Assembly (NCBI GenBank): GCA_016801845.1
Contig: CM028912.1
Span: 18,226,001-18,290,000 of the forward strand
Origin: Polydactylus sextarius
Taxonomy: Eukaryota > Chordata > Actinopteri > Polynemidae
Direction of reading: 5' to 3'
DNA length: 64,000 nucleotides
The translations under genes and the position numbers were made by a program. The notes below the pieces were generated by a model that worked only from the letters and a program-made list of their open reading frames with translations, was not told the origin of the DNA and did no database searches. Each line of letters starts with the position of its first letter. The stretch's first letter is position 1. Shown here piece after piece: positions 14,706 through 25,400 of the stretch.

Positions 14706-15803
14706 ATTGGCCCTCTCACACTATGTCTACACTAATACACTAGATAGCAAAGCAGCCAATGTCATATCATATATCATAGAGAGCACATCAGTGTCTCGTG
14801 ATGAAAGAACTGAATCTTTAAAATTTGTTACTAATTGAATCACCAAATAACAGGTATCTCTTTTTATATGTGTTAAGCATGTATTATTTTTAATGGTAGG
14901 CACCAAATGTGCAAAAGTTGCACAAGAAGTGCAAACACTTAAACCAGTGCCTATACAGTGACCTGATGTTAACTCACAAAGAAAAGTCAAGTTTTAACCA
15001 CGGTAGATCACCATGGGAACCTATGTTGTACAGCAAGCGCACACTGAGCAGGTTGTAACAGCTCAACCACTGACCAGTCATTATCATCAGTCTGTAACAA
15101 CTCGATGTTGACATAAGAATGAAGTGTTTTCAGTTGATAAGGTAAGAAGTGAAATTTTTTTTTCAGTACAAGTGTTGAATTCATGGGTCTTATGATGTGA
15201 ACTTCTTTTCTTGAACATGAACGCATTCAAAGCTGAACTTCAAAACCCACCGTGCACAGAGCCAGTTGATAAATGGCTACATGACGCAAGTTCTCCATGA
15301 TCACCAATGTTCTTGGTCAGTGGAGCCAGACAGAGGTGACACTTGCTTTGTGGTACAGAAGCCAGAAAAAAGAGGGAAAAGAAACGAGCAATGTCTGACC
15401 AGTCAGATCTTGTCATCTCTGGAGTTTCTCTGAAGCTGTTGTAGCACCAATGTTAACTGAAAGGCTCCAGTGTAGTTATGGTGACAACAGGTAACAACAC
15501 AGTAGCTTTGCAGTATCTCTCTAATAACAATGAAAAAACTGTGAACAAAGGCCCACAATGAAGAAGACATTAGCCATTTCCAATTGTTTCTGTTGCCCAT
15601 TGCAAATCCCATCAGTTATGTTCATCTCAGCAGTCACAGCAAAAAAAAAAAGCAGTCACCACACTGTCAGACAAATGTATTGTTTCACCACAATGTTTTT
15701 TTATCAAGCAGGTACCAACATTTCAATTAGAAACTCAGAAATAATTAACCTGTCTCTTGGTCCAAAGAAATGACTTATTTTCTCTTTTTCTTCTCTCTCA
15801 TTC

Positions 15804-15838
<35 letters not shown>

Positions 15839-18429
15839 TGTGTGTGTGTGATCTCAGTTGTCACTCTGGTTTTAGGGGCCCCCATTGTGACATCAAAGAG
15901 TACAACGTGCTCTACGTGGTGCCAGGTTCTGGCAAACTGCACTACGTCCTCATCGCCTCTATCATTGGAGCACTGCAGGTGGTCATCATCTGTGTGGTAG
16001 TGCTCTGCATTACCAGGTGAGTCACACACACATTCAGACGCAGCGTACTAATGAGGCTGGAAGCACAGTTTTCCATGTTGTGTGTTTTTGAGAGTCACAC
16101 AGGGGGAAACAGCCGAAAGGTCACCTTGCTTACACCAAAGAAAAAGTATAGTCACTTTCCCTCCAGACACACACACAACACACGCACAGGCAGTGTGTGT
16201 TCATTTAATCACAGATACACAAATATAACTGTGTAGCATACGCACTTGTGTTGGAACACACACACAAAGACATACACACATGCACACACATATACACATT
16301 CTTATTGCCTGCAGCCTGTCTGCCTCCGGCTGACCTAAGCAATTTATGACATTTAATAAAATATTTTATAAGAGTTTTGGCCGAGACAAAACTGCTCCTC
16401 TGAGCAAAGGAGGGGAGGAGGAGGAGGAGGGAGGAAGAGAAAGAGGAGAGGGGACAAAATGAGAGAGAGAGCAGTTGGAGAGGTGCAGAATGAGGGAGTA
16501 AAGAGAGAAGATAAACCAGGAAAGAGAAAATTATAGCAGTGGATCCAGCTACAGCAAGCATTAATGTGTTCTGCGGCTCAGCGATATTCATTTAATCCAA
16601 AATATATCACATGAATATAAAAATACTCAGCCTTATAAAAGTCCAACAATAGAGCACATGGTTCTCACCTGTTACCATAGAGACTGTGTGTAAACGAATG
16701 AATGAATCCACACTGACATTCATTTTCCATTGCCTGGTAACTGACTCACTTCGGTGTCCTATCTCTTGTTGAACCGCCTGAGCTTCGCCTCATGCATTCT
16801 ATGAATGTTGCTGGAGCTGTAAGTGATTTCCACTTATTATAAAGACTTGTCATTCAGTTAAAGGACAAACAGGTGGGAGTGGAAAAGGTCATCTCTGCTT
16901 TTTGCCTCCTGTGTATGACATTCTGTCGCATCTCGGAAAAGGTCTGCTCCGAAGGGTTTCACTGCGAGATGCCATGTTAATGCCATATTGTTCTATATTT
17001 TTGCCACTGTCAACAAATTATACACAAGTGAAAACTAACCCCAAGTTACTTGGATCTCACTGAAGATGGACTGTTTCATAAAATGGACAAATAAAATATA
17101 TTTTGTTAATTGTTATTGAGGCAAAAAGAAGTAAATCTACCCCCTGCAACATATGACATTCAAATGTTAATGTCACTTTTTGTTCTACTATCTTTAAAAG
17201 TAGAAAAAAAAAAATGAATCAGCAATTGTGGCAGGTGCAAAAGACAGGCCACAAAGTCAGTACCTATTACCACCCCTGATGGTTTACAGCTTTGGTGATT
17301 GCAGCCAAAGAGCTCCATTTAAACTCCATCTGTCCACAGCACTTATTTGAAAAAGTTTTGTGATGAGGTCAGGTTTCTCTGTGATGACCCTGTTTGTGCA
17401 TCAGCGTCAATCAGCTAAACTTTCCAGCTTCATAGAGCAGTGTAGCTCTGTCTTTGTGAACAGCTGATGCTCTTCCTCAAAGGGCTCTTATGTAGTCTTT
17501 TACATCTTGTCATGATTTCCGCAGTTCTGCTTAACTGCCACGTCTTACTGACATTTCAAACAGTGGGAAATTTAACTCAAAGGTGCTTTAATACCTTTTT
17601 ATAGCCTCCCTTGCTTTGAAAGTATCAGCTAGCTTCATTTACAGATTCCTAAATGTGTTACCACAAGGTTCAAAAAGTAAGAGAGTGTACGATCAGCAGA
17701 TGATTACTAATAACAATCCTCAACCTGTTTTACAAATCCTAATGAGTTCATTAAGGCTAAAGGAGTTAATGAAGCACTGAGGGTATCCAAAGTAATGCCC
17801 ATGACATAATTACTATGTTTTTTCATTTACTCTCTTGTCACTTCAACAAATCAATAAAGTTTGTGTAATTTGCTCAGACATGCTCGAACTTTTGCAAACA
17901 CCTGGGAGCTCTATTTTTTTCTGAAAATGTTGCATGAACAAAATGGCATATTTCCTGCCTTGTTCTATTTTTGTCCCTATTATCCATCTTTCATCAAAGT
18001 CTCTCTGAACACTCTTGTAGTATATTACATCTGCAAAAGGCCACATGAGAAAAAAGAAAAAATATTGTTTCACTCATTTGAGTCGCTGTGAGTGTCATTA
18101 GTAACTGTGAATGTTGCAATGAGTTTTACTTAAAACCTAAAAGGTAGGAGGGATGTCCTTCTTCATTTGTAGAGGTTGTAGAGCATATACAGGCAACTAC
18201 TTTAATCTCTATATTTTTTTTTTCAGTCAAAATTCTACACAATAAATCCATTGTTTAGCTCCTTTATCCTTCATTGTTGGCAGGTTACATTAGCATTGCT
18301 AACAGCTTCCATGTATTCTTTTTGTTTTGCAGGAAGTGCCCACGGACCAATAGGATTAACCGGCAGAAGCAAAACAATGTCCACTTCAGTTCAGAGAACA
18401 CCATGCGCGCCTCCACACGACTTATTTGA
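215..18429 (+). CDS. tmeff2: tmeff2 (tomoregulin-2), 3' part: six coding exons to the stop
   Basis: This is a type I membrane protein with follistatin/Kazal modules and one EGF-like domain, which is shed from the cell surface. Spliced coding exons are 215-311, 9180-9328, 11448-11510, 11758-11887, 15858-16016 and 18333-18429. All junctions have GT-AG borders and keep frame. The product reads in order: a linker with the CDICQFGAEC stretch, a Kazal-type module (CVCNIDC...VCASDGRSYDNPC), a linker, an EGF-like domain with six cysteines, a transmembrane helix (YVLIASIIGALQVVIICVVVL) and a short tail ending TRASTRLI-like (MRASTRLI). The EGF domain carries His (GPHC) just before the last Cys, where ErbB ligands have Arg; this is the known TMEFF hallmark. 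The tail and juxtamembrane match TMEFF2 better than TMEFF1. The signal peptide and first Kazal module lie upstream of the window. Whether this is the a or b teleost copy cannot be decided. Confidence 0.93.
312..9179 (+). other. tmeff2: tmeff2 intron, 8.9 kb
   Basis: The intron begins GTGAGT followed by a CA repeat (321-355) and ends in a normal pyrimidine tract, TTTCTTTTTTCCTTTAG. It holds TG/CA-rich patches near 4984-5000, 5250-5300, 7340-7400 and 7740-7765, a T run at 5871-5893 and an A run at 6080-6097. No exon-like or transposon-like coding sequence was recognised. Short open frames here are microsatellite or chance frames. Confidence 0.8.
321..355. repeat. CA dinucleotide repeat next to splice donor
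   Basis: This is an uninterrupted CA run of about 17 units, starting 10 nt after the exon end at 311. It lies on the sense strand, so it would be CA in the pre-mRNA, a known hnRNP L-type binding sequence. Confidence 0.95.
9180..9328 (+). CDS. tmeff2: tmeff2 exon: second Kazal/follistatin module
   Basis: It encodes the Kazal core CVCNIDCSH...NPVCASDGRSYDNPCQVKEASCQKQE...LGHCQ. The cysteine spacing is complete and the CASDG..Y.N.C motif of Kazal modules is intact. The acceptor ends at 9179 and the donor GTCAGA starts at 9329. An AC-rich tract and a TGCA tetranucleotide run (9339-9388) follow closely in the intron. Confidence 0.92.
9329..11447 (+). other. tmeff2: tmeff2 intron, 2.1 kb
   Basis: It starts with an AC-rich tract (about 9339-9370) and (TGCA)n, and ends with a good pyrimidine tract TCTTTGTTCTTTCCAG. 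The rest is AT-rich unique-looking DNA with no recognised gene. Confidence 0.75.
11448..11510 (+). CDS. tmeff2: tmeff2 exon: short linker between Kazal and EGF domains
   Basis: This 63-nt exon encodes GDIITNPNKAGDGQFVRTGPT in frame with both neighbours. The donor is a consensus GTAAGT at 11511. It aligns in position with the variable linker of human TMEFF2 after the LGRCQ motif. Confidence 0.88.
11511..11757 (+). other. tmeff2: tmeff2 short intron ending in a 69-nt GT tract
   Basis: This 247-nt intron has a consensus donor (GTAAGT). Its 3' end is unusual: a pure TG run (11681-11749) abuts TTTACACAG, so there is no ordinary polypyrimidine tract. A branch point must lie within or before the TG run. 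There is no AC tract near its own donor. Confidence 0.9.
11681..11749. repeat. TG dinucleotide repeat at splice acceptor
   Basis: It is about 34 uninterrupted TG units ending 8 nt before the start of the next exon (11758). In pre-mRNA it is a UG tract, the sequence type bound by TDP-43 and CELF proteins. Confidence 0.97.
11758..11887 (+). CDS. tmeff2: tmeff2 exon: N-terminal part of EGF-like domain
   Basis: It encodes VEENEDPRNGLARGLYIPC, then PDHYKNYCVHGECQF and QPSC, giving the first four EGF cysteines. Length is 130 nt, not a multiple of three, so skipping would shift the frame and remove the membrane anchor. The donor GTACAC at 11888 leads straight into an AC tract. The junction codon with the next exon is AG|T (Ser), whereas human TMEFF2 has Arg at this site. 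Confidence 0.92.
14105..14153. repeat. CT dinucleotide run in tmeff2 intron
   Basis: This is a pure CT run of about 24 units. It is a mirror-repeat homopurine-homopyrimidine tract of the kind that can form triplex DNA. Confidence 0.95.
14651..14705. repeat. Alternating TG/CG tract
   Basis: Alternating purine-pyrimidine sequence containing GCGCGCGCAC between two TG runs. This composition is the classic Z-DNA-prone type. Confidence 0.9.
15807..15850. repeat. GT repeat at splice acceptor
   Basis: It is TG repeated across 44 nt with one TC interruption near 15837, ending 7 nt before the exon start at 15858. It is complementary to the AC tract at the other end of the same intron (11889-11918). 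Confidence 0.95.
15858..16016 (+). CDS. tmeff2: tmeff2 exon: EGF C-terminal part and transmembrane helix
   Basis: It encodes CHSGFRGPHCD (last two EGF cysteines, His before the final Cys), then EYNVLYVVPG, the transmembrane helix and CITR. The YVVPG juxtamembrane and CVVVLCITR are shared with human TMEFF2. The donor GTGAGT at 16017 is followed by a short CA run (16023-16032). Confidence 0.94.
16017..18332 (+). other. tmeff2: tmeff2 last intron, 2.3 kb
   Basis: It opens with GTGAGT and a short CA run and ends with TTCTTTTTGTTTTGCAG, a normal acceptor. A CA-rich patch lies at 16254-16295 and a purine-rich GAGG patch near 16405-16510. No further gene was seen. Confidence 0.75.
18333..18429 (+). 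CDS. tmeff2: tmeff2 last coding exon: cytoplasmic tail
   Basis: It encodes KCPRTNRINRQKQNNVHFSS, then ENTMRASTRLI and stop TGA (18427-18429). It differs from the human TMEFF2 tail by a few residues and keeps the basic juxtamembrane cluster. Confidence 0.94.
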
Positions 18430-19150
18430 GCCCAGACGCACCAGACAGAATCTTCCTCCACTTTACGGAGAGCTACGGCATTTGATGTTCCCCCCTTGTA
18501 GGCCAACCCCGGATATTAGGATCTGCTTCCCCTCACTCTTCTTCTCTCCCAGTACGAACTTTAAGAATGCCCAGGGAGGATGGTGGCACAGCAAAGACAG
18601 AGCTGGAAAAACCAGTCAGTGGTGAGACCCACTTGTGGGGGTAATTTTCTTAACAGTCTCCACCGCCGCCAACCCCCGGTTACAGATGTGTCTAGTTGCA
18701 CCTTGTCACTTCCGTCCAGGGTTTTTCTGAAAAAAACTGAACCATAAGGTGTTTGGGGGCCTTGAGGATACTGAATGTGAGTGTGTGTGTGAATGTGTAT
18801 TAGGTGTGTGAGCTTTGGTAGAGGAGAGCTAGCCAGTGTCTGTTGTTTGTAGATGAGGGATTAAAGCAAATCGGGGTAGTGCAAAGCAGGGTAATGGGCT
18901 TTAAAATGAGGTGTGTGTTGTTCGATCTGGGAGGGGGGTGGGGCGGGTTTCGGGGCTACACGTGATGCCTTGCACCTTGTGTTATAGGAGACCTTTGTCA
19001 GAGGGCACAATGTTATTATAGAGCTCTCTCGGTTGTGACGATAACGTCAGCTACTGTATCTTGGGTTCTATTTCCAATAGTTATTACTACGTTGTCTTGA
19101 TGGGGTCATTTTTCTGTAAATGTAAATAAATAATTTATATCACGAAATGT
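18430..19150 (+). other. tmeff2: tmeff2 3' untranslated region (minimal)
   Basis: The region after the stop has no coding signal. The first canonical AATAAA is at 19125-19130, so a short 3' UTR of about 700 nt is plausible. Longer forms cannot be excluded. Confidence 0.55.
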
Positions 19151-21727
19151 AACACACTGTGTCTGCCTCTGTCCATCACCATAAGATTCATTTTTTTCTC
19201 TAGGATACATGAAATTTGCAATAATTTTAGAAACCCTCCATGAATATGTCATTGGTAATAAGTGAATAATGTAGGCTGACAATAACACTGACAAGAATTA
19301 TTTTTCTGTATGTAGCTTTTACACTGATACTTAACATATATTGTACTAATAACATTTTGAGAGCATTTCATTCACTCATTTAATTACTAATGTGTTTCTA
19401 TATTTCATCATTTATATAGTTGTGTTTTCATTTCTCACTATTGTGCATCTTTAAACAGTTGTAAAACAGTGAGCAGATGTTAACTAATGAAAGTCAATCG
19501 TAACTACAGGTATCTACCACCACTAGATGGTGCTGGCCACTCACCTCAGCTTGAATGGAATCAGGGTTTAATTTTGACAATGGAGGATATTGAATACTCA
19601 GTTAAAGATCATCTAGATAAAGATGGGGAAATACAAAATTCACATGAAAACTCCTGCCAGGGACAAACTAAAACATCTATTAGGAACACAGTGTCATTTC
19701 TTCCAGCCACATGTATCTTTAGATAAGAAATGTCCTGATTTTTACGTGTCGTGAGGGTTTAACGGCATTTCACCAGGAAGTGACAGTGTGAGCCAACTAA
19801 AATCAGAGCCCTTGCATAAATAAGGTTGTTCTACAAGAAGAAAAGTGGAGCCTTGGATTACATTGGTGGAAAGCAAGAAATAAAAGTTAACCAATAACTT
19901 CACTTGGTAAATCTTTTAACATGTTTTGTTTTTAATTGTGACATTTTCTTTTAATTGAGTCATTTTTTAAATTTTGATCATGCAGTTTATATATATATAT
20001 ATATATTCCTGTATTGTGTAGGTATGCATTTATAAAGTGACTTGAGGTATTTTCCAGAGCCTTGAGCAAGTACAAATTAGAAAATACCACCCATAGTCTT
20101 TTGAAAACATCAAAGTTATGTTGTTATTAGAGAAACTAAAAGACTGTTCTTAATAATGGGAAAAACATAGTTGATATATTAAGTTCTCAGGTGGAGTTGC
20201 ATTCAACATCCCACAGGTCATTCTGGCAGACTTAAAAATGTTCCCAGCCTGTTTTTAGCAGAGCTGTAGGCACAGAGTCCAGGCATGTGTCTGCCTGTCT
20301 GAAGGGCAGATCCCTCGTCTTTTATTAACTTCAAACTCTTCATGACGTCAAAGTAGCTTTGCCAAGTTTAACACAGAAAACTCAGGCATTGATGCATTTA
20401 CACCGACACTGATTATACAGAAATACAGGTGTGAATATGCAATAGGTTTTGTGTGATGGATCTGAAATACTCGAAATAGCAAACATTGGCTATGTTTACA
20501 CCCACGGCAAAGGCCTTTTACTTGACCTCATTAAACTCATTAGCAAGAGTCTGTGAGGCAGTTTGAAATGAAAGTCTTGATGAAGAATGTCTTTTTCTTC
20601 CTCCTCTAACCCTCCGAAAATTTAGAAAGCTAAAAAAGTTGGAGGCCTTTGCAGTTTGACCCCTGGGCATGCTGGTATTTGTGCACACAAGTGAGTGTCT
20701 GCACCCTGTGCCCAGCAGACCCAGTCACAGTAATCCTGTCAGTTTCCTGTCTTCTCCTGCCGGTTTCAGTGGGCCCAAGGCCAAGGAGGAGCAGGAAGTA
20801 AATCTCTGTGAATGTCTGGGAGCATCTGATCTCTTTGGCGCTGGAAGAATGTGGTGAATGCTACCATTAATGGACAGTGAGTTTGTCCAAAAACAGATTT
20901 TGCTTTCAAAAATGTTCCAATTTCTAAGACATTTTTTTTTTGATGCTGTGACACAAACAAGCAGTTATTTGAAGAATGACCAGTCACTAACTGTGTTCCA
21001 ATGAGGAACACACTACACAAGTCCTGAATGTGAGTATATAGATACAACTTGAAATTTGTCATTAGTGTTTTTAGCTTTTATTTCAGAAACAAAACTGCTG
21101 CTAAAAATTTGGCCATTTTACATTGATTCTGTTACAAATCCAAGGATCCTATTGTAGACCTCACAGGAGGAATTCAGGTTCATGAGTCAATGGAAAGACA
21201 GGGATGTTCTCAAATTGGAGATATTTCTGATACAAAACCGCAGAAAACAAGTAGAAGTATGGTAACCTCAACAATGCTAAAACCTTACTTTGCATTGTAA
21301 CAGAACAAATGCTAAAATAAAGACTAATTTGTAAAACTGCTGCACACATGTCAGTTTTTCATTAGCAAATGAGTGGAGAGGATGAAACAATGATTTACTG
21401 ATAACAAAAAACATCATCATGGTCTGACAACAGAACAAAAACTTCCAACTAAACACCAATGCTAGATGTTACCCAGCTAATGTAGTGTTAATGGTGAGCA
21501 TGCTGGCTACTGTGTTCCGCTTTGTCCTCAGTTATGCATCACCCCAAGGCCTGCACACTAGACATTTAGATTACTTAGCAAGAAATGTGTGTTGTAAACA
21601 TGGAGGCTCACCCAGTGATTATTTAATTAAGAATTCAGTCATGTATTTGTGTGCGGGTGGTGACATTGTCAGTGTCAATGCAGGTGAAATAAAGCGTGGA
21701 TATAAACCGATTAAACCAAATGCATCC

Positions 21728-21797
21728 AAATAAACCAAATGCATCTGACTGATTGCAGCTGAGTGCTGCAATCAGTCAGATGCATTGGGTTTTATTT
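21728..21797. repeat. Near-perfect inverted repeat (hairpin)
   Basis: The left arm is 21728-21759, the loop TGAGT is 21760-21764 and the right arm is 21765-21797. The inner 22 bp are perfect. The outer part has one A-G mismatch and a one-base bulge. The outer left arm is part of a direct repeat (TAAACCAAATGCATC at 21712-21726 and 21731-21745). Confidence 0.93.
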
Positions 21798-24700
21798 GAA
21801 GTAGCCAACTACATCAAAAGACATATCCATATATACACCCGAAAGTTCAATCTGTTTTCAATACTCAGTGAGTGCACACAACAATATTCCCCATATACAA
21901 AACACCCACTGAGCACAACAGATAACAGTGTCGGAATCATCCACTTATCTTAGAAATACATAATTCCTCATCTAGCTCTTCACTCAGACAGCATGCTTGA
22001 ACATGTTGGTTTGTTTTCTAAGGAATTACAATGTAGATAATGTACACACCACAGAACAATGAAAAATCTCCTTTACTTGAAAGATTACTTCTAAGAAATT
22101 AGCAATGATGTGGAGAGATGTACCAGCAATAAATATGACAAATCACTTTACTGGAGTTGTTCCACTAATCCATACTTTGGAAAACATCGAGCTGAATGTG
22201 TGGCCAGGAGAGCCCTCCCGTTGATTTTACTATCAACAAACTGCACCTCAACTCCTTTGGCAGGGAAGGACTAGAATATTGATTTAGAAATTGATGAAAA
22301 TTGAACAAGCACATGCATATACACATACTCAAGGCATTTCCTCACATTCCAAGAGTACACACGTATACCTTACAGGCCCATTTGAGTTTAAGCAGCCGTT
22401 AAATAAATTACGGTCGAAGATTTCTGTTGTCTTCCTCTCTGTTGGCCACACTTGAACTATACTGCACAACACTGCCCCAATGGTTTCTGGTGGTATTACT
22501 CCATTTGCTGAGTACTTCTATGGTTGAGTAAACTCCCCAAGGACGAACCAATTTATGACGGACAAAAGGCCCTGTCCGTCTCTTTTTTTGTATCCTATGA
22601 AGAGCATTAATGGGCTTTAACATCCCTAAAACCAGTCCATTAGCTTCAAAGTTGATAGCGTCGCAGAAATCCCACACTACATAAAACATACGTACAGAAT
22701 GCTTCTCTGGAAACATGCAAGGCAAGGCCACCTATAAGTGAGCGTGTGTCTAATACATGCTGGTCTCTGAAAGAGGGCAATCTGAAAATCCACCTCCATC
22801 TGTTTTGGCCCCAGCATGCATTTTCCCCTCTGTGGGGGCCTTAGATTTACCCACAAAAGGGTACTATTGCTTCCTTTTTTCCCCCACTGTGTGGCCAGAT
22901 ATCCAGTCTGAGCAGGTTATAGGCATCACTGCTGGGAATCCATCATTTCATCATATGACCACCTGTGTGAGACTATTGGTGGTAATCACAAACATTAGAG
23001 CAAGCATTTAAACACTGAAGAGGAAATATTTTTTGTTGTTGGTCTTGCAGATCATGTGATCAGGCAAAGCCAACTATGAAATATGAGGAAGCAGGAGGAT
23101 GAAGAAGCCTTTCAACAAAGCCACTACACACCCTTCATGGCACTTTCCCCTTTTACTCCAAGGTATCGATTACTTTAATAGAATGTAGTTGACCTATTTC
23201 ATATGAAAATTTACAATTTACTAGTTTGAATTCATGACTTCATGAATTCATGACATGATAGATATCATTTTGAATTTTACCAAGGATTTTAAATCTTCAT
23301 CCCCTGAGAATGAAAAAGCTTTTTAATCTCTTTAAGCAAATTGTTTTGACTGTTGGACCCATTAAATCCACTCAGTCTGTTAGTGGACAAATAGCTCTGC
23401 CCGAGCCACAGCTGCCCAGGTAAACACATATGTTGCTTTTAGTTACATGAAAGCAACGATAAATAAAGCCGCAGACACTACTTATCCATGATTTCCAAAA
23501 CATAATGCGTCAGTGTCTGTAAGTAACTATCATTATAGTCTCTACGAGTGTCTCAAAGTGTTTCAGTTGCATTCTCCATATCCACATCAAACAGGCACTA
23601 AGACAAACATGCAGTCTGGAACAACACATTGGAAAAAAAAACCTGTCACAACCTTCTCAAGCCATTAAATGGATAGTGAATGAAAAGTATAGTAATAACA
23701 AGGACTGTGGTGCATGAGAAAGTGAAGCACAGAGAAAACGCAGAGAAACAAGAGAAAACACTAACTTGTTTGTTTAACTGTATGAGAGATTGTTTAAACT
23801 CACAACTGAATGTTAACCATCCTCTCTGCCATTTTGTATATATATAAATAAATCTTGCATTGGTCCTTTAGGTCAAACAGAGCTTTATAGATTCCTTAAA
23901 ACAAACAAAGCATGATTTGTTATTTCTCTGCAAAGAGATCAATAATCCTCTATTGCATGACATTGTGTTCCACATTCAACAAAAACCTGTTCATCAACCA
24001 TTCTTGGATATCATCCACCTGGGGAGTTTGCCAACAGCCAACGGTTACAGCAATACCACACCTCCCCTGCTGAAAGTTTCAAGCAACTTCAGGGAAGAGG
24101 TTTCCCAAGATACAGAGCACATTCAGTCAATCAACTTGCAGTGGCATGTTTGACGAAACGGTGGAATATACTGAAAGTTCTTTCAACCACAATAGTTTCA
24201 CACACCACTGAAATCTACACAAAAATGTTAAAGTACACAATTTAGATTTAGATTTAGACTGAGGAGAAATTACCAATTGAAGTCGCAAGTGTATCTTTCA
24301 ATGAAGAAAAAGTTAAATAATTATTCAAGAGAGTCAAAATCACCTCTAACAGAATATTAAGCCTGGTGTAATGATCAAAGTGAGAAAATAATCCTTTTGG
24401 CTGCTGTTGTGATTTATAAAGCTCTTAATTCAAGCTCAACACTGAGTCAGCTTTGAGAATTAGGTCATGCACTTGCATTATTTAGCCTCCAGGGGGCAAA
24501 TTCATGAATTAGTTCAAGCTGACTTGTAAAAACGTCAATCCACCAACTTCTTTTAATGTATTGTCTAATAGTTGCTGTGCATGACATAATTGTTTTTGTA
24601 ATACATTCTGATATATGTGACTGTAGGAGGGCTGATGGCAAAATGAACCCTTAAACAAACAGGAAGTGTTGTTATAAGACAGGCATCGGAAAGACAGCAT

Positions 24701-25250
24701 TCCCTGACACCTTGACACAACAGTGGGAATCAGTGAAACATGTTACAGAACATCAGGAACACTGGGGAGCTTCAAGAGACGAGATGTTACAGAGTGGATG
24801 CAAATCGGAGGGAAAGGGAGGAGTAAAGGGAAAGCAACAGAAAGGAAGAGACAGGGACAGCTGGAAAAATGACAGGATGGGAACGTCATTACCTCTGCTC
24901 TATCCCAGGGGTGAAAGTGGGAAAAGTCAGAGTTCAAATGCGCAGGGCGAGAGAGGTCACACTTTTATGTTGACAAAAGTGTGTGTCCAAAGGGAAAGGG
25001 ACAACAGGGTGGTGGTGGTGGTGGGTTAAGAAACAAGAAACGCTGGTGGTTTTGAGTTAGAGGAGGAAGGAAATTTGTTTGGGTCAGTGTACATCTAGCA
25101 CTTGCACTTTACTCTGTCAGCTTTGAAGCTTGTTGAAGGAGTACCCTCAGGAAAAGATGTTAGTCTTGAACATTGGCATGTGAGAATCAGGAACCTCTAT
25201 ATACCTGGTGAAAATTGGAACTATGGCAGAAAGGTGCCAGTCTCCTCTTA

Positions 25251-25400
25251 TAGGAATAGTTTAACATTTTGGGAAACACAGATGTTGTTTGCTTGTTTTT
25301 TTTTAAATAAAAATAAGAGGATTGAATTCACCTTTTTATTTGTATTACAGCTGGTTAGCTTAGCTTAGCTTAGCTTAGCATAAGGGGAAACTGTGGCTAT
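25251..25400 (+). mobile_element. Fragment of a teleost interspersed repeat, forward
   Basis: It starts AGGAATAGTTTAACATTTTG and ends with four TTAGC units and ATAAGGGGAAACTG. I recall this order from an abundant non-coding repeat family in spiny-rayed fish genomes. The middle is diverged or replaced. The family class is not known to me with certainty. Confidence 0.5.

Larger units (their letters stand above)
11888..15857 (+). other. tmeff2: tmeff2 intron 4 of the window, AC at its start and GT at its end
   Basis: The intron begins GTACACAC (AC tract 11889-11918) and ends with a GT tract (15807-15850) seven bases before the exon. A pyrimidine-rich stretch (15781-15803) lies upstream of the GT tract. 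Inside are CA/TG patches (13901-14035, 14431-14466), a CT run (14105-14153) and a mixed TG/CG run (14651-14705). No coding sequence was recognised. Confidence 0.85.

Noticed and set aside
21728..21797. Calling the hairpin a microRNA gene
   Set aside because: The loop is 5 nt and the stem almost perfectly paired, unlike animal microRNA precursors, and no seed family was recognised.
25355..25381. TTAGC tandem units resembling telomere repeats (TTAGGG)
   Set aside because: The unit is TTAGC, not TTAGGG, and belongs to a dispersed fish repeat.
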